A stretch of DNA of 64,000 nucleotides from Lingula anatina (taxonomy: Eukaryota; Brachiopoda; Lingulata; Lingulida; Lingulidae): assembly GCF_001039355.2 (NCBI RefSeq), contig NW_019775536.1, forward strand, positions 35,206-99,205, in the 5' to 3' direction. The first letter of the stretch is position 1. Each line of letters opens with the position of its first letter. The translations under genes were made by a program, and so were the position numbers. This document shows positions 10,341 through 23,752 of this stretch, piece by piece. The notes beneath the pieces are model-generated. The model ran no database searches. It had not been told where the DNA came from and saw nothing but the letters and a program-made list of their open reading frames with translations.

Positions 10341-12964
10341 ACTCTCCAGTCGCCTTTATTCTTTCTTTATCTCTACATTTCTTTCTTCTCTTTTCTCTTC
10401 AAAATTTTCTCTCTATTACTCGGTTCTTTCTTCCCTTGCATCCTCTCTCTCTTTTTCTCTTTCTCTTTCGCTGACCCTTCTTCAAAATACAAGTAGGCCC
10501 CAACCACAGCAAAACACTGCACCGGGAATCGAATGTTGTGATAAATCGCCAATGTTTTCTACACGCTGCCCTGGTTTGTATACAGGTAAAATGATGGCCT
10601 AGCTACAAAAACGTAGGGCCTATATATGAAAATCTCCATAAATAATACAAACAAATAGTATTGTTTACACCGTGCATAGATTTATTGATTTTCAAATACC
10701 ATATATTACAAAGTATCACTGGGCCTACGCACACAACTGGTCATCAATTTACGTTTTTTTCCTCCCCATACAGCAATGGGCTGCTTTATTGATTTCAGTC
10801 GTACGTCGTATTCTTTGTACTGCCCTGTGTGTGCACGGTGCATATATCTTCTTGTGCTGTTTTTATGCAGCTTCGCTCACACTAGATTAATTACGTAATA
10901 AGCATCACGTGGTACACTAGGGGCCCACCGAAGGCCAAGGGGTGACCTAGATGCGGAGAAATAAACATAGTATTGACGCAGAATCAGGTAAACCATGACC
11001 CACTCCATTCAGTCTTGCCTGGCCTATTTATAGGCTCATAAAAGGGTATTGCTTTGTATTATGATTTCAGTGGCCAGTCCCTAGCTGCCTTCTACATGCG
11101 GTCTCAGGACATATTTTTGTCGACTAAATATGTTGCACTCACTGCATGAAATATCTGTAAACAACTTGACAGTTGTGTTAAGTGAGTCACAAAGACCATT
11201 GTTTAAATAAGAGGTTGATTATCACTTAATTAATATCTGAATCTATAGGATGAGAGAGAGAGAGACCGATTCTACATATTTCAAGCCATCCTTTCTACCA
11301 GCACTGCCTCCACAAACATATAAAATGAGATCTAAATTGAGTGGTCCATGACATTCTCCTCCCCTCTTCAGCCGTCTGTTCTCCAAAATCCCCCCAGATA
11401 ACCAAGATAAGGGATCGATTGACCTTTGTTGTTGCTTGGACGAAAGAGACGTTTTACTCTTCAAAGGCTGATGTCATCTTTAATGAAGTGTAGTATACGT
11501 TTGCGTTTGTGTGTTCCTGTATAGGCCTACTGTACTTGTACACACACGTTTGTGTGGGTGCACGCGTGTGTTGTTTTAAGTTAACAATATTACTTTCAGG
11601 CATTGTAGTCAGCAATTTTAAAGGCTATTCTTTTTCTGAAAAATCGTTTTTTGCCATGATGAGCTGCTTATTCTGATTCTTTCAGTGTACAGTATCATGA
11701 TATTCAAAAGATTTACAACTTATATTTCGATTTAAAAGTTACCCCGTGCCTCTGTCAAATATTACACTAGCAAGACGATAGGGCCTATAGTCTTTTTTAA
11801 GGACTTGACCAAGGCTTGGTCAGTCGGGATTGGATTGGTGAAGTCTGCTTTGCGTTCAGTACCCCCTCCCTCCTCCTTTTTTCTCCCCCCCCCAGCACAA
11901 TATCCTCTATCTACCTAAAAAATATAGACTCTCGCGGGGACTCTCGCTGAATGCAAACAGATTATAAGTTTAACATACAAAATCGCTGAAGAAAGGTGCA
12001 CTGAACTGCCACAAGAAAACACAAGACACCGGTTGCAATTCTATTCAAATGGGAAAAGTAGGCCCTATAGGCCTACAGTTGGTATACTCATGAGACTTAG
12101 CGTGGAAAGGGCGAGAATACCGCAAAAGCCTTCCTCAGCAATATAGAGTAACTCCGGTAACTCTGTGTGCACGACTTCACTCATTTTTTTCTTACGTAAA
12201 TGTGAATGTGTGTTTTTTGACTTCGTACTGCAGACAAGATTACTCCACGTTACATGCGAGGGCGTAAAGAGGCTCAAAGGAAACTAGCTCAGTCTCGTAT
12301 TCTCTTGGAATACATAAGCAGCACAATGTCAAGACAGAATACTTCCACCACCATGACTCGAACGTGATAACATCTACACAGCGAAAGAGAGAACACGGGT
12401 TTCCAATTACTTCTGCAGCGCACGGCATTAGCTGCCGGTGTGATTTGGTGTCGCACCAGTAAATGGGGAAAATAGGTATTTTTAAGTCGCTTTTCCGATC
12501 CAACTGGCAAAACTTGATTTTTTTTCCTACATTATCGTATTGTCGTGTTCAAGGCACAAATTACTAGTCTTCCGAGACCTGGAACTTGAACGAATTGCTG
12601 AACTGTAAGACGCTCGAATAGATGTTCACGTAATCTTTTTTTTACCACCAAGTTAAACATAAATATGTAAGACGAAACACATCGTTAAGTGTACTGAAAT
12701 GTTTTATTGCCTTTTTGTTACAAAAATGTTCATATATGAACAATTTGACATTTTTCTTTTGTTTTTCATCAATTCTTTTTAAAAACCTTTTTTCTACTTA
12801 GTCATTCTCATTGAAATGTTGGACTGTTCATTCGCCGCTTAATCGTATCACAGACTCTGCAGTCTAAAAAAAAAAAAAAAAATACAACTCTAATCTAATA
12901 AGACTCCCTTCACAGAGAAAGTATACGGAGCATGCAAGCTGCACCTTGGGTCCTTAGTAAATGG
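9728..12964. other. No gene recognised
   Basis: Includes a pyrimidine-rich (CT)n stretch at about 10230-10460, a C tract near 11885-11893 and a MITE scrap near 11930-11960. Short ORFs show no domain or convincing splice structure. Confidence 0.45.
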
Positions 12965-13201
12965 TTAGAGCCGCTCCCTGGCCATATAATTACCCTCGTC
13001 AGATGGCGCTTCGTGCATCAAATAAAAAACGACGGCACACGTCCCAATAATCAGAACAAGTGTGCTCAAAAACATCCTCCAATAATTATAAAGAATTCCG
13101 AAGACACTAAATAGCAGTAAGTGTATAATCCCTCCACATTTATCACCTCTTCGATAACTGCTATACCTTAATGAGAGAAGCCAACTCGAGTCCTCATTCA
13201 T
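12965..13201 (-). CDS. Candidate small two-pass membrane protein (78 aa)
   Basis: An ATG-initiated open frame of 78 codons begins MNEDSSW, has two hydrophobic stretches (about residues 23-38 and 43-62, the second reading FLSTLVLIIGTCAVVFYLM) and ends in a polar tail with SDEGNYMARERL. The hydrophobic/polar layout looks like a small integral membrane protein. I do not recognise a family, and there is no splice or neighbour evidence. It may be chance. Confidence 0.25.
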   Translation of the reverse strand: MNEDSSWLLSLRYSSYRRGDKCGGIIHLLLFSVFGILYNYWRMFLSTLVLIIGTCAVVFYLMHEAPSDEGNYMARERL

Positions 13202-13214
13202 CTCGCCAGACACG

Positions 13215-16200
13215 TCAGCTGATACAACTTTCTAATATTGAGCGACTCAAAAAACAGGAACAGAGCGCAGATTGTTAATTTGCACGACACCTACACGGGA
13301 CCTCTAGTTGCACCGTACGTGATAATCAAGACGCCGACAGGTGGTAGCAATCAGGGAGACAGGTGCTTCGCTCTACCACACGGAGGAGTGCCACAGCTAG
13401 AGGCCCAGCTACTATTTAAAGCAAATTTGAAAAACATTACCTCAAACTATTTCACGCATTCGCTTGGTAGCCTGGATTACACCTTGGCAACACGAACTTT
13501 TCATTTCTGCTGAAGAACCTTTCTAGATATACCGATGTAACTTTCAACAAGTGAATACAGATAACTGGCTCTTATACCTTAAATCTCATGCTCTTACATG
13601 ACAATACAAATGAGGACTCGTTCAACATACATGACTTATGAACAGCATAACTCCATAGAATTGTGTCAACTGGCCGAAACGTGGTGTCAATCACCACACA
13701 TTTCAATACACTGGCAACAAGCCCACTATACATAAATCAATACATAACAATCTACAACGGCAGGCCTAAGAACGATGCATCACGAGCACGGGAGAGAATT
13801 TGCGGATTAAATGGAAAAAGAGGTGGTAAAACAATCCACCAAAAATAATTTACCGGAAAATGTCAGTTGTTCTTGGATTATGATTATACACCTGGTCTCA
13901 AATTAGTTCCACCCCAGCACCCTTTCTACCTTAAGCACTGTAGCAGACCTATATAGCCCAGGTGAGGAGCCCTAAGATGCCCTGTTGGTGATGCATCATC
14001 CTATTCCTATCGTATTTAACAGCTACATTAATACAAGTGTTTCCAACTGTCCAGTTTTCATGTTACGCCAGAGAGGACAAGAGGACGAAAAGACCGGAGA
14101 AAATTGGGCGAGTTCAAAATTGTTTTAGTTGCATCAAATTTCTTTCAGAAATGGACGTATTGTTATCATCATAATAATTATTATTACCTTTTTTGATAGA
14201 TCAAACGCATTATGACCTGAATGCTTTTTATGGGAGAGGGGCCTAGAAGGAGGGGGGAGAGAGAGCTCCACCAAGTCTGTTCCATTTGAACCGACGTCAA
14301 CATCATGAGGACTGCGAGGTTGGAAACACTTGCTGTCCTGAGAGGCAGGAGGGAAATGCAGTGGCTGGTATATAACCATGACGATAACAACACTTTATAT
14401 AACAAATATTGGCAGTGATGACACTGGACAGTAGTAACAGTTTCCCTTAACTTTCAAACATTTTCTCTATCCCCCCCCCAAAAAAAAAAAAATCATCACC
14501 CCCCCCCCTCCCCCGGACTAGGTCACGTATCTCCAGTGCACTTCCCCACATAACTAATAGCTGCCTCGTTTCCACGGGGGAAACAAATGTGTTTAATATA
14601 ATGTGAACATTCATCAAACCTGCATCTTCTGATGACAGGTACCGTGACATCCAGTTTTTAACGTATTTTAGTTCACGCAGTGCTGCCTAAATCTGGTAAC
14701 TGATAAATTGGGTGCACGTGACCCTTTTTTTTCTATATAAATCAATATTACTGCCTAAAGTTTTATTATTCCTGTAGCCTTCGGTGGCTATAAACTGATT
14801 TTCAGCACCAAAATAAAATTTTAACAGCCAACGAAATAATAATTGTAAAATGACCACAGAAAAATCAGAGTCCAAAATAAGAGGAGAATTTGTTAGAATT
14901 TGATATAAATACTGGTTGTAATTTCAAAATCAATCATACAAATGGGTTAAAACTTCATCCATTTAAACTTGGTATAATGGCCCGTTTAAAAACAGATAAT
15001 TGGGCAACATCTGCACTAGAATAGTCAGGATTGTACAGGCAAAGATTGATGCAACGGGGACATACACTTTGATTGAACAACCACAAAAAAATAGTCAAAA
15101 ATTACTCGAACATGGTAGAATATCATATCAATTATATAACATTATAATATAATCATTAAACATTTTAGATATGAGATGTTTAAAAAGAGCTTGATCGCAA
15201 GGAAATTCCTTGCTTTTTTATAAAACACTAAGGGGAAAACTGACTAGATTTTGCTGCAGTATAAATGATTCACCCCCTTATAATAAATCAGTTTATATCT
15301 TTCATACACACTGTCATTACTAAGGACCCACAAACCTTTTCATTAAAACTGCAAATAATCCTCTTGCTGGCTCTGCTTACACAGACAATTTCTAAAGACT
15401 TGAATGTATATAATCCACTTTGTCATACCACTTTCATTTACAGATCCCAGTAAAATCAATAGTGCATTTTCTTTATGTTACCACATTCTGCAAAACCAGA
15501 TTTGCTCAGCATACTACACCAAGGCATTAGTATCAGCCCCCCATTGATTAAACAGAATAGATTTTTCTTCTTTCCACTCTTAATTATACCCAAATGATGA
15601 TGTACCTAGCTCAGTAAACGACCATGGATGTGTTCCATTAACAAAGGTATTATCATCAAGGGAACAGACTACTTCAGGAATGTTAATGTAACTGTTACAG
15701 ACAGTCTTGGGTTTGTTCATAAAAATAACCCCACTGGACTAGAACCAGTTCAATGCAGTGTAAGTGATACATGATGGGAATGTTAATTTCTCAGCCCGTT
15801 TCATGCAAATCCTCAGGTAACATTTTTGAAGAAAAAAAAAAAAAAACTCCCTTTGCCATCAAAACATCCCACTTGCCAATGCTACCTAGATCAACGTACT
15901 GTGGATTCCTTACACACTGCCCTTGACCAAAACAACAAGGCTTAAAATAGAAACAGAAGCAAGATTGTAGATGCAAATTTCTGCAATTTACTGATACAAT
16001 TACAGCTCAACAAGGCTATGCCCCACTCACTTTATAAAACAGCTTTTTAACTTTCTTGAACAAAAATTGAGGCACTTTAACCAGCTTTCATAAAACATGG
16101 TAACTATTCTTAATGGCAAAAAAAAAAAAAAATTAACTGGGCAAACCACTTTAAAGGGCATAAGCTCCTTATTAAAATTTGATTGCTCAAATGAACAAGC

Positions 16201-16360
16201 TGACAGAAAATATACTGCTTCTGTGTATCTTGAGCCTTATTATCAGGTGTTAAAACTGCTGGCACCATCAAACAATAACCTACTTGTTTTCATACTACAA
16301 AACTGGCCTAACATTTCAACATGATCTTAACAACCAAAGACTTAACAATACCCATTTTTA
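13215..16360. other. No gene recognised; right part may be HEXIM 3' UTR
   Basis: No exon could be supported. Poly-A/poly-C tracts occur near 14471-14515. The A/T-rich stretch immediately right-to-left of the HEXIM stop (below 16361) would be its 3' UTR. Confidence 0.4.
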
Positions 16361-17323
16361 CTATGTACACGAGTCCTGGGTACTTAGACCTTTATTTTCT
16401 CTAGCAAGTTGACAGTTTTCTTCACGTAGTTGGCGAATTTCCTGCTGCAATCTGTTATAATCATTAATTTCTGGTGACTTTAGTTTGGATGCAGAAATTT
16501 GGGGGACTCTGTCATTATCATCAGCTAACAAATCGGTCTGGTTATTATTTGCAAAGTTTTCTGTCTCTGTCCTTCCATTACTACTCGTTGTACTTCCAGT
16601 TTCTTCCAAAGGTGACACGGATTCTAAACGCTTAACTTTTTTCTCCATCTGTTCAAGTTTTGTTTCCATTGCAAGATACTCACGGACAAGTTCCCCTTTG
16701 CTCATGCTCTCCAGTCTCTCGGCGTGAATATTGTCATAAGTTTCAGTGAAATCTTTCGCAAGAAAAATTTCCTCGTCGTTTGGCGAGTCGTAGAAATACT
16801 CGTCCGATGAATCTTGACTGTAGGAATTCATAGAATTGTTGCTATTCTGTCTGTTTTGTTGGATAAGGGTTTCATCTTCTTCTAAGTTTTTTATATTTGG
16901 ATCTTCGTGGTCCTCCATTAAGAACTGCGTGGTATTGTAAGGGGCGACTGGATGCCCAGAGTTGAAGCGATCTTGGCGTTTCTGGTTGGCACGCACGGCT
17001 TCGCGATCTTCCAACGCCTTCCTTTCTTCCCAACTCAACTTATTGTACGGCTTCCACTTGCGATTATTGTGGTGTTTACCGGCTTTGCGCTTGCGCCGAT
17101 GCTTTTTCTTCCCCGACACTCCGTTTTCCCCTGATGAGCCCTCGTCCATTTCCTCCGACCCCCTCTTTTCTGCACGAGGGGCTCGTCTGGTCCCTGGGCG
17201 CCCTTCAACTTCAGTGACATCATCAACAGCGACCTCGGACAAGGGCTGTGGGCCCGGGCACGTAAGAGAATTATCTGTCACAAAGACGCTCACATTTTCA
17301 CTCTCCATCGGTCTGTCAACCAT
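16361..17323 (-). CDS. HEXIM1: HEXIM, 7SK snRNA-dependent inhibitor of P-TEFb
   Basis: A complete single-exon 320-residue protein; vertebrate HEXIM genes are also intronless. HEXIM binds 7SK snRNA and represses the CDK9/cyclin T kinase (P-TEFb), restraining RNA polymerase II elongation in the nucleus. Seen in order: an acidic/Ser N-terminus, the Arg/Lys-rich RNA-binding motif KKKHRRKRK (residues 72-80), WKPYNKLSWEERKA (90-103), the family signature PVAPYNTTQFLMEDHED (125-141) whose PYNT is the P-TEFb inhibitory motif, an acidic stretch, then SKGELVREYLAMETKLEQME (208-227), the start of the cyclin-binding coiled coil, and a second Leu/Glu-rich segment near the C-terminus. The ATG at 17323 gives a standard length. 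The symbol denotes the family; invertebrates usually have one HEXIM, equally related to HEXIM1 and HEXIM2. Confidence 0.95.
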   Translation of the reverse strand: MVDRPMESENVSVFVTDNSLTCPGPQPLSEVAVDDVTEVEGRPGTRRAPRAEKRGSEEMDEGSSGENGVSGKKKHRRKRKAGKHHNNRKWKPYNKLSWEERKALEDREAVRANQKRQDRFNSGHPVAPYNTTQFLMEDHEDPNIKNLEEDETLIQQNRQNSNNSMNSYSQDSSDEYFYDSPNDEEIFLAKDFTETYDNIHAERLESMSKGELVREYLAMETKLEQMEKKVKRLESVSPLEETGSTTSSNGRTETENFANNNQTDLLADDNDRVPQISASKLKSPEINDYNRLQQEIRQLREENCQLARENKGLSTQDSCT

Positions 17324-19680
17324 TTTTCTTCCGATACACTCTATAACTGTCTTTCAATATGCTTCTTTTGGGAAATTTTCTCATTTCAATTGACACATCT
17401 ACCCACGACAACGGCATATGTGGCTCTAACTGCAACATTTACACTCATCCTCTATTTATACTTGGCTCACTCCGCGTACACATACGCAAAAATGTAGTGC
17501 ATATTATGTCGAAATACGTCGCATTCTATCAGTAATATTTACAAATACTAACCAATCGTTATCCTTAGAAAGCCAGAGAATATGGGGACCACAACAACCT
17601 TGGTAATCACTTTCTAGATTTGCTTATTTCACAAAAATTATCACTCGTGTTTACATGGGTGTATGAATATATATGTAGGTCATAAATAGTGCACATGGCC
17701 ATGTGACGACCACCAGCAAACATTGCGGTAGCTGGAATATGAAACACATCGGAATCATTTCACCATCGTTAATGGATTTTTTTACTCCGGGTTATTTTCC
17801 CTTGTCCAATTTCAGTTTCTGGTTGAAACTGATTTTATTGGGATTTTGACACATACTTCAGTCAAAAAAGTTAAAATTACAAGTTAAAATTCCCTATTCG
17901 AACTTAACGATAAATTAGTCTGCTAGCTGTTCTCGAAGAAAAAGTAGGCCTGCGTGCAATATTGGCGGATACTGTTTTGGGTGGGGGAAAAAAAAACCTC
18001 TCGTCTTATATGTTGATTGAAGAAACAACAAAAACAACTGACTCATCTCCCCATGTAAAGAAAAGAATTTTATTTATATTCACGGTTGTGTAAAGGTAGA
18101 TTTTTTCTTGAATTTGATCAAGCTAAAACAACATTAAAAGTTCAATAAATTTTTTGGACTGTCTGAACACACCCGTCTTGTATTTGCTTGTTTTCTTGTA
18201 AAAACTATTGACCTAGATGGTCCGTTATTCATACTGATTGTTGATTTTCCCCAAAAAAATTGCTCATTTTGGGATAATTTCCCTTACAAACGGCTTTTAA
18301 CCTATATCAAATCTCCAACCATTGCGTTTACATGATAAAGATGGAATGACAATAAGCTCCAGCTCAAAACATCCGTTTAACCTTCCATTCCTCCTCGTTT
18401 ATAAAAGCTTAATTTCTAGAAATAACCTAAAATTCCTTTTGTTTTGTTTTTGTTAAATTCCAAAATAAAATAAAATAAAATAAAATAAAATAAAATAAAA
18501 TAAAATAAAATAAAATAAAATAAAATAAAATAAAATAAAATAAACAGATGATCACGGTAAATGCGACTATGAAAAGAAAGATAGACAGTCATCTTTTTCT
18601 CAGTGCTTGGACGAATAATATGTTTTTTCGTCCAAGCTGAGTGTGAACGGACTTGTTTCTTACATGTCAAATTAATTCTATTTCGTCCAAAATCTGGTTT
18701 AACCTATTGTTTCTTTAAACATGCAAAATTCTTTCAATTAATCTAATAATTTGCGTAGTACAAAATCTGAGTCCTTTCGACCGTTCAATTTTAAATGATT
18801 TAAAACAAGATTACAACCGCAAACAAAAGACAAGAAAAACGAAGATGAATAAATTTATTTCTGTGTGAAGAGTAAAAAAAAACAGAAACTTCTGATGACT
18901 CGTATCTTCAAATTTTCTTTTCAATTATTGTTGATTTAAAGATGTGTCCTATATATTAAGTTTGTGTCAAATAATTTTGAATGATTTTTTTGCCCCTGTA
19001 TAATGCACTTTATAAAGCTTTGCAACACTATAAAATCGAATGCAGCTGTTCAATCTCCACTACAGAATAAAATTTAAAGGTCGAGTTTACGTGTACTCAT
19101 AATTCTGGCAAAATGCCGGGTGTTGATCGGAAACTACTCAGAAGTTAATAAGGGCGCCAGGAAATTTCGTGTTAAATCTTTTCGTGACAAAATTGGATCT
19201 GGTATAGCCTGTTGCTTTTTAACACACGCAATGCTCTTTCAATACATATGCATCAGAAGGATTGTTTTCAAAATCCGATTAGATATTATATCAGTTCTAA
19301 TTACAATTTCGTCAAACAACATACATAATAACAGGAAAAACAGAATATCCGAAATGGCATCCAATTACACAAATAACTGCTGACGACATTTTAACGTCTT
19401 TGTCATTGTAGCTTTGTGTATTTATTCAAAACAATGATGTGCATTATCCCTTCGTATGCTGACAAAATTGCCTCCACAAACTGTCTTGTAATTATTTTCA
19501 TAAGAAGCAAGGGCAATTTCTTTGCATTTAGCGGTTTGTTTCATGCATGCTTTTTCGTTCTTTAAGTGTTTTGCTGTCTATGCGCAAGTCGAACAGCGCT
19601 CCCCCCCCCCCCCCCCCCAACACATATGGAAGTCTGACTCGTACCCGTGTCTTCTGTATAAGCTAATAGTCTTTGAATTC
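17324..19680. other. HEXIM upstream region; otherwise no gene
   Basis: The first few hundred bases should contain the HEXIM promoter and 5' UTR; no TATA box was assigned. Farther out is AT-rich DNA with a long AAAAT repeat (18464-18544) and a C tract near 19602-19618. Confidence 0.4.
18464..18544. repeat. (AAAAT)n pentanucleotide repeat
   Basis: About 16 uninterrupted tandem AAAAT units. It creates a spurious FILFYFILFYF minus-strand ORF. Confidence 0.95.
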
Positions 19681-19910
19681 TAAGACTGGGTTCCCACAGA
19701 TTTAGATCGATCCATCTGGATCGACCTAACTCCCTGGGGGTTCACGCTAAATTGCTGTCAGCTTCCGAGAGCCGAGCGCGCACGAAAGTTAATTACCCCA
19801 TTACAGCTTTTAGTAGGCGGGACAGACATTTAGGCCGGTCAGGCTGACAGCAATCTAGTGAGACTCCCCAGAGGGATAGATCGATCTTAATATCTGTAGG
19901 AACCGTCTTA
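19681..19910. mobile_element. Hairpin MITE (GATCGATCCA family), complete copy
   Basis: The ends TAAGAC and GTCTTA bound a 230-bp imperfect palindrome: the left arm has CACAGATTTAGATCGATCCA, a GGGG turn and ATTGCTGTCAGC; the right arm repeats these reversed. The same arm plan (GATTGATCCA, GGGG, AGATTGCATTCAG) occurs at 39190-39421. No coding capacity. Confidence 0.7.
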
Positions 19911-22365
19911 TTCTTTTGATTTAAACATAATCTACAATTCACACATGTTCCTGATCCTCACCGAGTCTTTTACCCCCTTTTAGGAGGGATTGTTCGCGTG
20001 TAGGCGCATGCAAGGCGTGTGCGCACGCGCATGTGTGGGAAGGTTGGATCCGTCTACGTGTGTCTAATTGATCTACCTATGAATATATATTTTTTTTGGG
20101 GGGGGAGGGGGGGGCGGGGGGTGGGCACTAAAACACACCAGGTCAAAGAAAACAACTGTCCATTGGGTTGTCGGCCACACGATTAATATTGTGGTGATAT
20201 CATGGTTAGAAATCTCAGATTTTTTATCTCTTCTTTTAAAATTGAGCTAAATATTCAAAACAATTAACAGCATGTGTTTGTCAAGAATAGTCTTTTAATT
20301 CTGGATCACAATGAAAATCATCACAAGTATATACAGACAAGCTTCAATATTTCAGTAACGAGGCGTGTTCACAAGTATCAACAAGTAACGTAACACATAA
20401 TCAGAGAGGAAAATGAATTTGCTGAAGTCTTTTAGGCATTTTTGTCTTATTCTATCTACCAAAAATAAGTAAACAAAGAAAATCGCTTACTAATACTTCT
20501 TACACCCCACCCCAGAGAAAAAGACGAACTTCAGCAAATTTAAAAGAGCAATATAATACAGAGCAACAGTACAAACAACTGTGTGATGCGTTTTCATTCA
20601 AGCACAAACAAGTTCACTATAAACATCAGTGGTTGTAAAGACTACAAGCCCTCTCCAATTTTCTGTGTGACATCAGTTATTAAGACTCGAGAAGGTAAAG
20701 AGGAACTGATATAATATTTAACCCCTCAAGATGACAGAAACAGGGGTCTACGGCAGTATAGTATACAGAACGTGATATGACTACTTTGTGAAAGGTCCTC
20801 AAAATGGTCAACACTTTCTTCTAACCCCTTCTCTTACCAAATATGCATTTCAACACTACTTCTACTACTACTACTACGATATCTTACTTCCCCTCTTATG
20901 GCTTACCTATTTGGCAGTGAGGTATCCTTGGTACATATTACATACATATTATAAGCAAATCTATACACATACTACATTTATTTAATGGTAGGCTGTCAAA
21001 AAATTTAGCAAGTGCTAATGTTTAAATAAATGAATAAATAAGTAAACAACCAAACAATAAATGCTGATAATAACAAAAATAATAATAATGAATAGACAGT
21101 AGTGGAAATGTTGTGCCAAATGCCACATTGCAAAACACTCTCCTCTCCAGCAAGATACACCTCATTACATATAGGCATGAATACTGGACAGTGAAGATAT
21201 TATTGGTATAACTAAGTATTGGTATAACCATATACAGATGCTGTAATGTTCAACAACATTACCTCGTCACTGTGGGCGGTAGTTCAATGATACTGCAATT
21301 TCAAATATCACATAAATAAAATAAATAAACAATAAAGAAAAAAGAAAAAAAAATTCGAACAAATCGGAGGCATTTTTGGATCAGCTACTACAGAAACTAT
21401 TCATTCAAAATGTGATGAACTTTCTATAAGATAAGCATTTTACCAAGCAGACTACATGCTCAGGACATTTTACATATTTATATGGCATATCACAAGCATA
21501 ATGGGCCAATTGAGCATAGTCATTTGCTGAATAACAATACATATACATATAACAAGTCTGGTCAATAAAAGGTGAAGTATGACACCAATGTGTATGTAGT
21601 CAGTATAGTTAATTGGCATGTGCACTGTATAATAAAAGGGTGCATTTTACAGGATTCAGAAAAAAAAAAAAACTTTCCTAGGAGTGTGCAGCACTAATTC
21701 TGTATAAGTATTTCACAAGGTTACTTAAGGTAAGACTTCTTAATTACATACTGGAAATAAAACAGGTCAGTTGAGTAAAATGCCTGTAGACGGCACTGGT
21801 TAAATGCGTTTTTTATGTTACTTGCAGTTCTCTCTTTCTTTAAGATTTGTATAAAAAAGCTGCTGCTTTTATTTAAATATATTTTCACAAGCAACATATC
21901 TAATAACTGTAGCAAACCATAAGCATGAGTCTACTGATAGCACAGGAATAGCACAATAATAGCTTGACTAGAACAAAACAAAAACAAATCAGAAAGCATA
22001 CAAAAGCGTGTATTCATAAGCACACTGTAATAATTCGACTCTCATTTGTGGGTTAGAAATAGCAAGTTAAATAATGACAGCAATAATTTCCTAAAAGACG
22101 CTACTCCTGAATGTACTTGATAAGAATAACACCATTGTAATCATGTAAATTGTGTTCCTTCAAATTGGGGAAAAATTGTCACTGCACTGTGGTGTAGAAG
22201 ACACGTCAGTGTCACAACTAATGCATTCAAAGCACCACACTGCACATTTTTACTATTCAAGCAATACCACAAATACTCTGCCTTCTCTTCTGGAGTTCTA
22301 TGGCGGCACCTTTGGCAGTGTGTTAGATGTGACCAGCAAATTGTGTTGGGTGTGACGCATGCAAT
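19911..22365. other. No gene recognised; right part is presumably the 3' UTR of the winged-helix/phosphorylase gene
   Basis: Includes a G-rich stretch at about 20096-20124. Sequence just below 22366 follows a minus-strand stop codon and so should be transcribed as 3' UTR for some distance. Confidence 0.4.
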
Positions 22366-23713
22366 CTAACTTGTGCCAGTAGGGATGTTACAGATGAGGG
22401 CCTTCATGTAGCCTGCTGCTGCCAGTGCTGCATACGCCTGCCAACCCTTGCTGCGAGAACCATCCAGGTAATCAGAAATACCGCGGATAAAGATGAAACT
22501 CTCCTTCACATTCCCACAGATGGACTCCAGAACCTGGTCGAATTCATTATCGAAGCAAATAATATTATGACGGTACGCAAAGTCCTGGCGTAAATAGTCT
22601 TTGGCAACGACCTGGCGCCCTGACCCTATGGTGCCAAAACGAATGGTCGGGGGCATCTGCTTTGTACAACTTATCGTTCTCCGGCGCTGGTGGGTGACCC
22701 ACCTCGATGACATCACTTCCGCCCACATTCATGAACAGCTTATCGGAGCTTGCAGGTGGTCGCGAGAAGTCTTGCTCCTGTGTCCCCAACAGCTGCAGCC
22801 CTTCTTCAATGCACACGTCCCAGGGACGCACATCAGGATTGGCCTCAAACTGCTCCTTCATCTGTTCCGATATGCGCTGCAGTAGCAAGTCGTGCGGGGA
22901 CCAGCTCTTCAGGGTGTACTGGACTTGGTTGTCCTTGTCCTGGACCACCTTGTCGCAGTAGATGTACATGTAGCCCTTCTGGTTGGGGGTGGAGATGACC
23001 ACGTCACCCAGGCGACAGTGCTTGTAGAAGTCGGTGAAGTGGGGGACGCCACCGCCACAACCAACCAACATCACGTGGTCGACCTGAGCAAATGTGCCTG
23101 AAGTGAATGAATGAAATATTCATTAATAGTTTTACTTTGTAGGAAATTGCAATCAGCCATTTTGAAATGTCTTATCTCTTTGATTTCTGGATGTGAATTC
23201 GAAGGGCCCAAAAGACCCATACTTAACAAGCAAATATTGAAACAAAGACAGATAATGTTAAAATACAACAAGACATTTAAGCTCAAAGAAAAACAATTCT
23301 GCAACGAATATCAAACCCAATTTAACTTAATGATTTTTTCTCGTTATAAAGCAAATCTAGCCTAAGGTTGGTCTCTGCTGAAGATTTCAATTTCACTTCC
23401 TCCTTGCTAAATTACCAACCAAATGATAAAAAGTGTAGGCCAGTGGTGATGCACCCTCTTTAAACCTGAGCTGAAACCACTCAGGAAACCAGTTCGCTTT
23501 CATTCTTACCTAACAACCTGGTGGTGGTATTACCAGTGGATATTTTTGCCGCTCTGGAGTGACCAATCATGGGCAGTTTGGTGGACACAACTCTGTGTTC
23601 CCCTATATAGCCTAGTGTGTATACATTGGATTCACCTAGAAAAGGGGTAATTGAATACATGCCATTATGTGTTTCACAAGAATTAGATACTTGAAATAGG
23701 ATGTAAATGAGTA

Positions 23714-23752
<39 letters not shown>

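Noticed and set aside
10140-10602. Long overlapping plus-strand ORFs rich in Ser, Leu, Pro
   Set aside because: They translate a pyrimidine-rich (CT)n stretch, have no domain and overlap in several frames.
12065-12510. Three overlapping minus-strand ORFs
   Set aside because: Overlapping frames with no domain and no splice logic.
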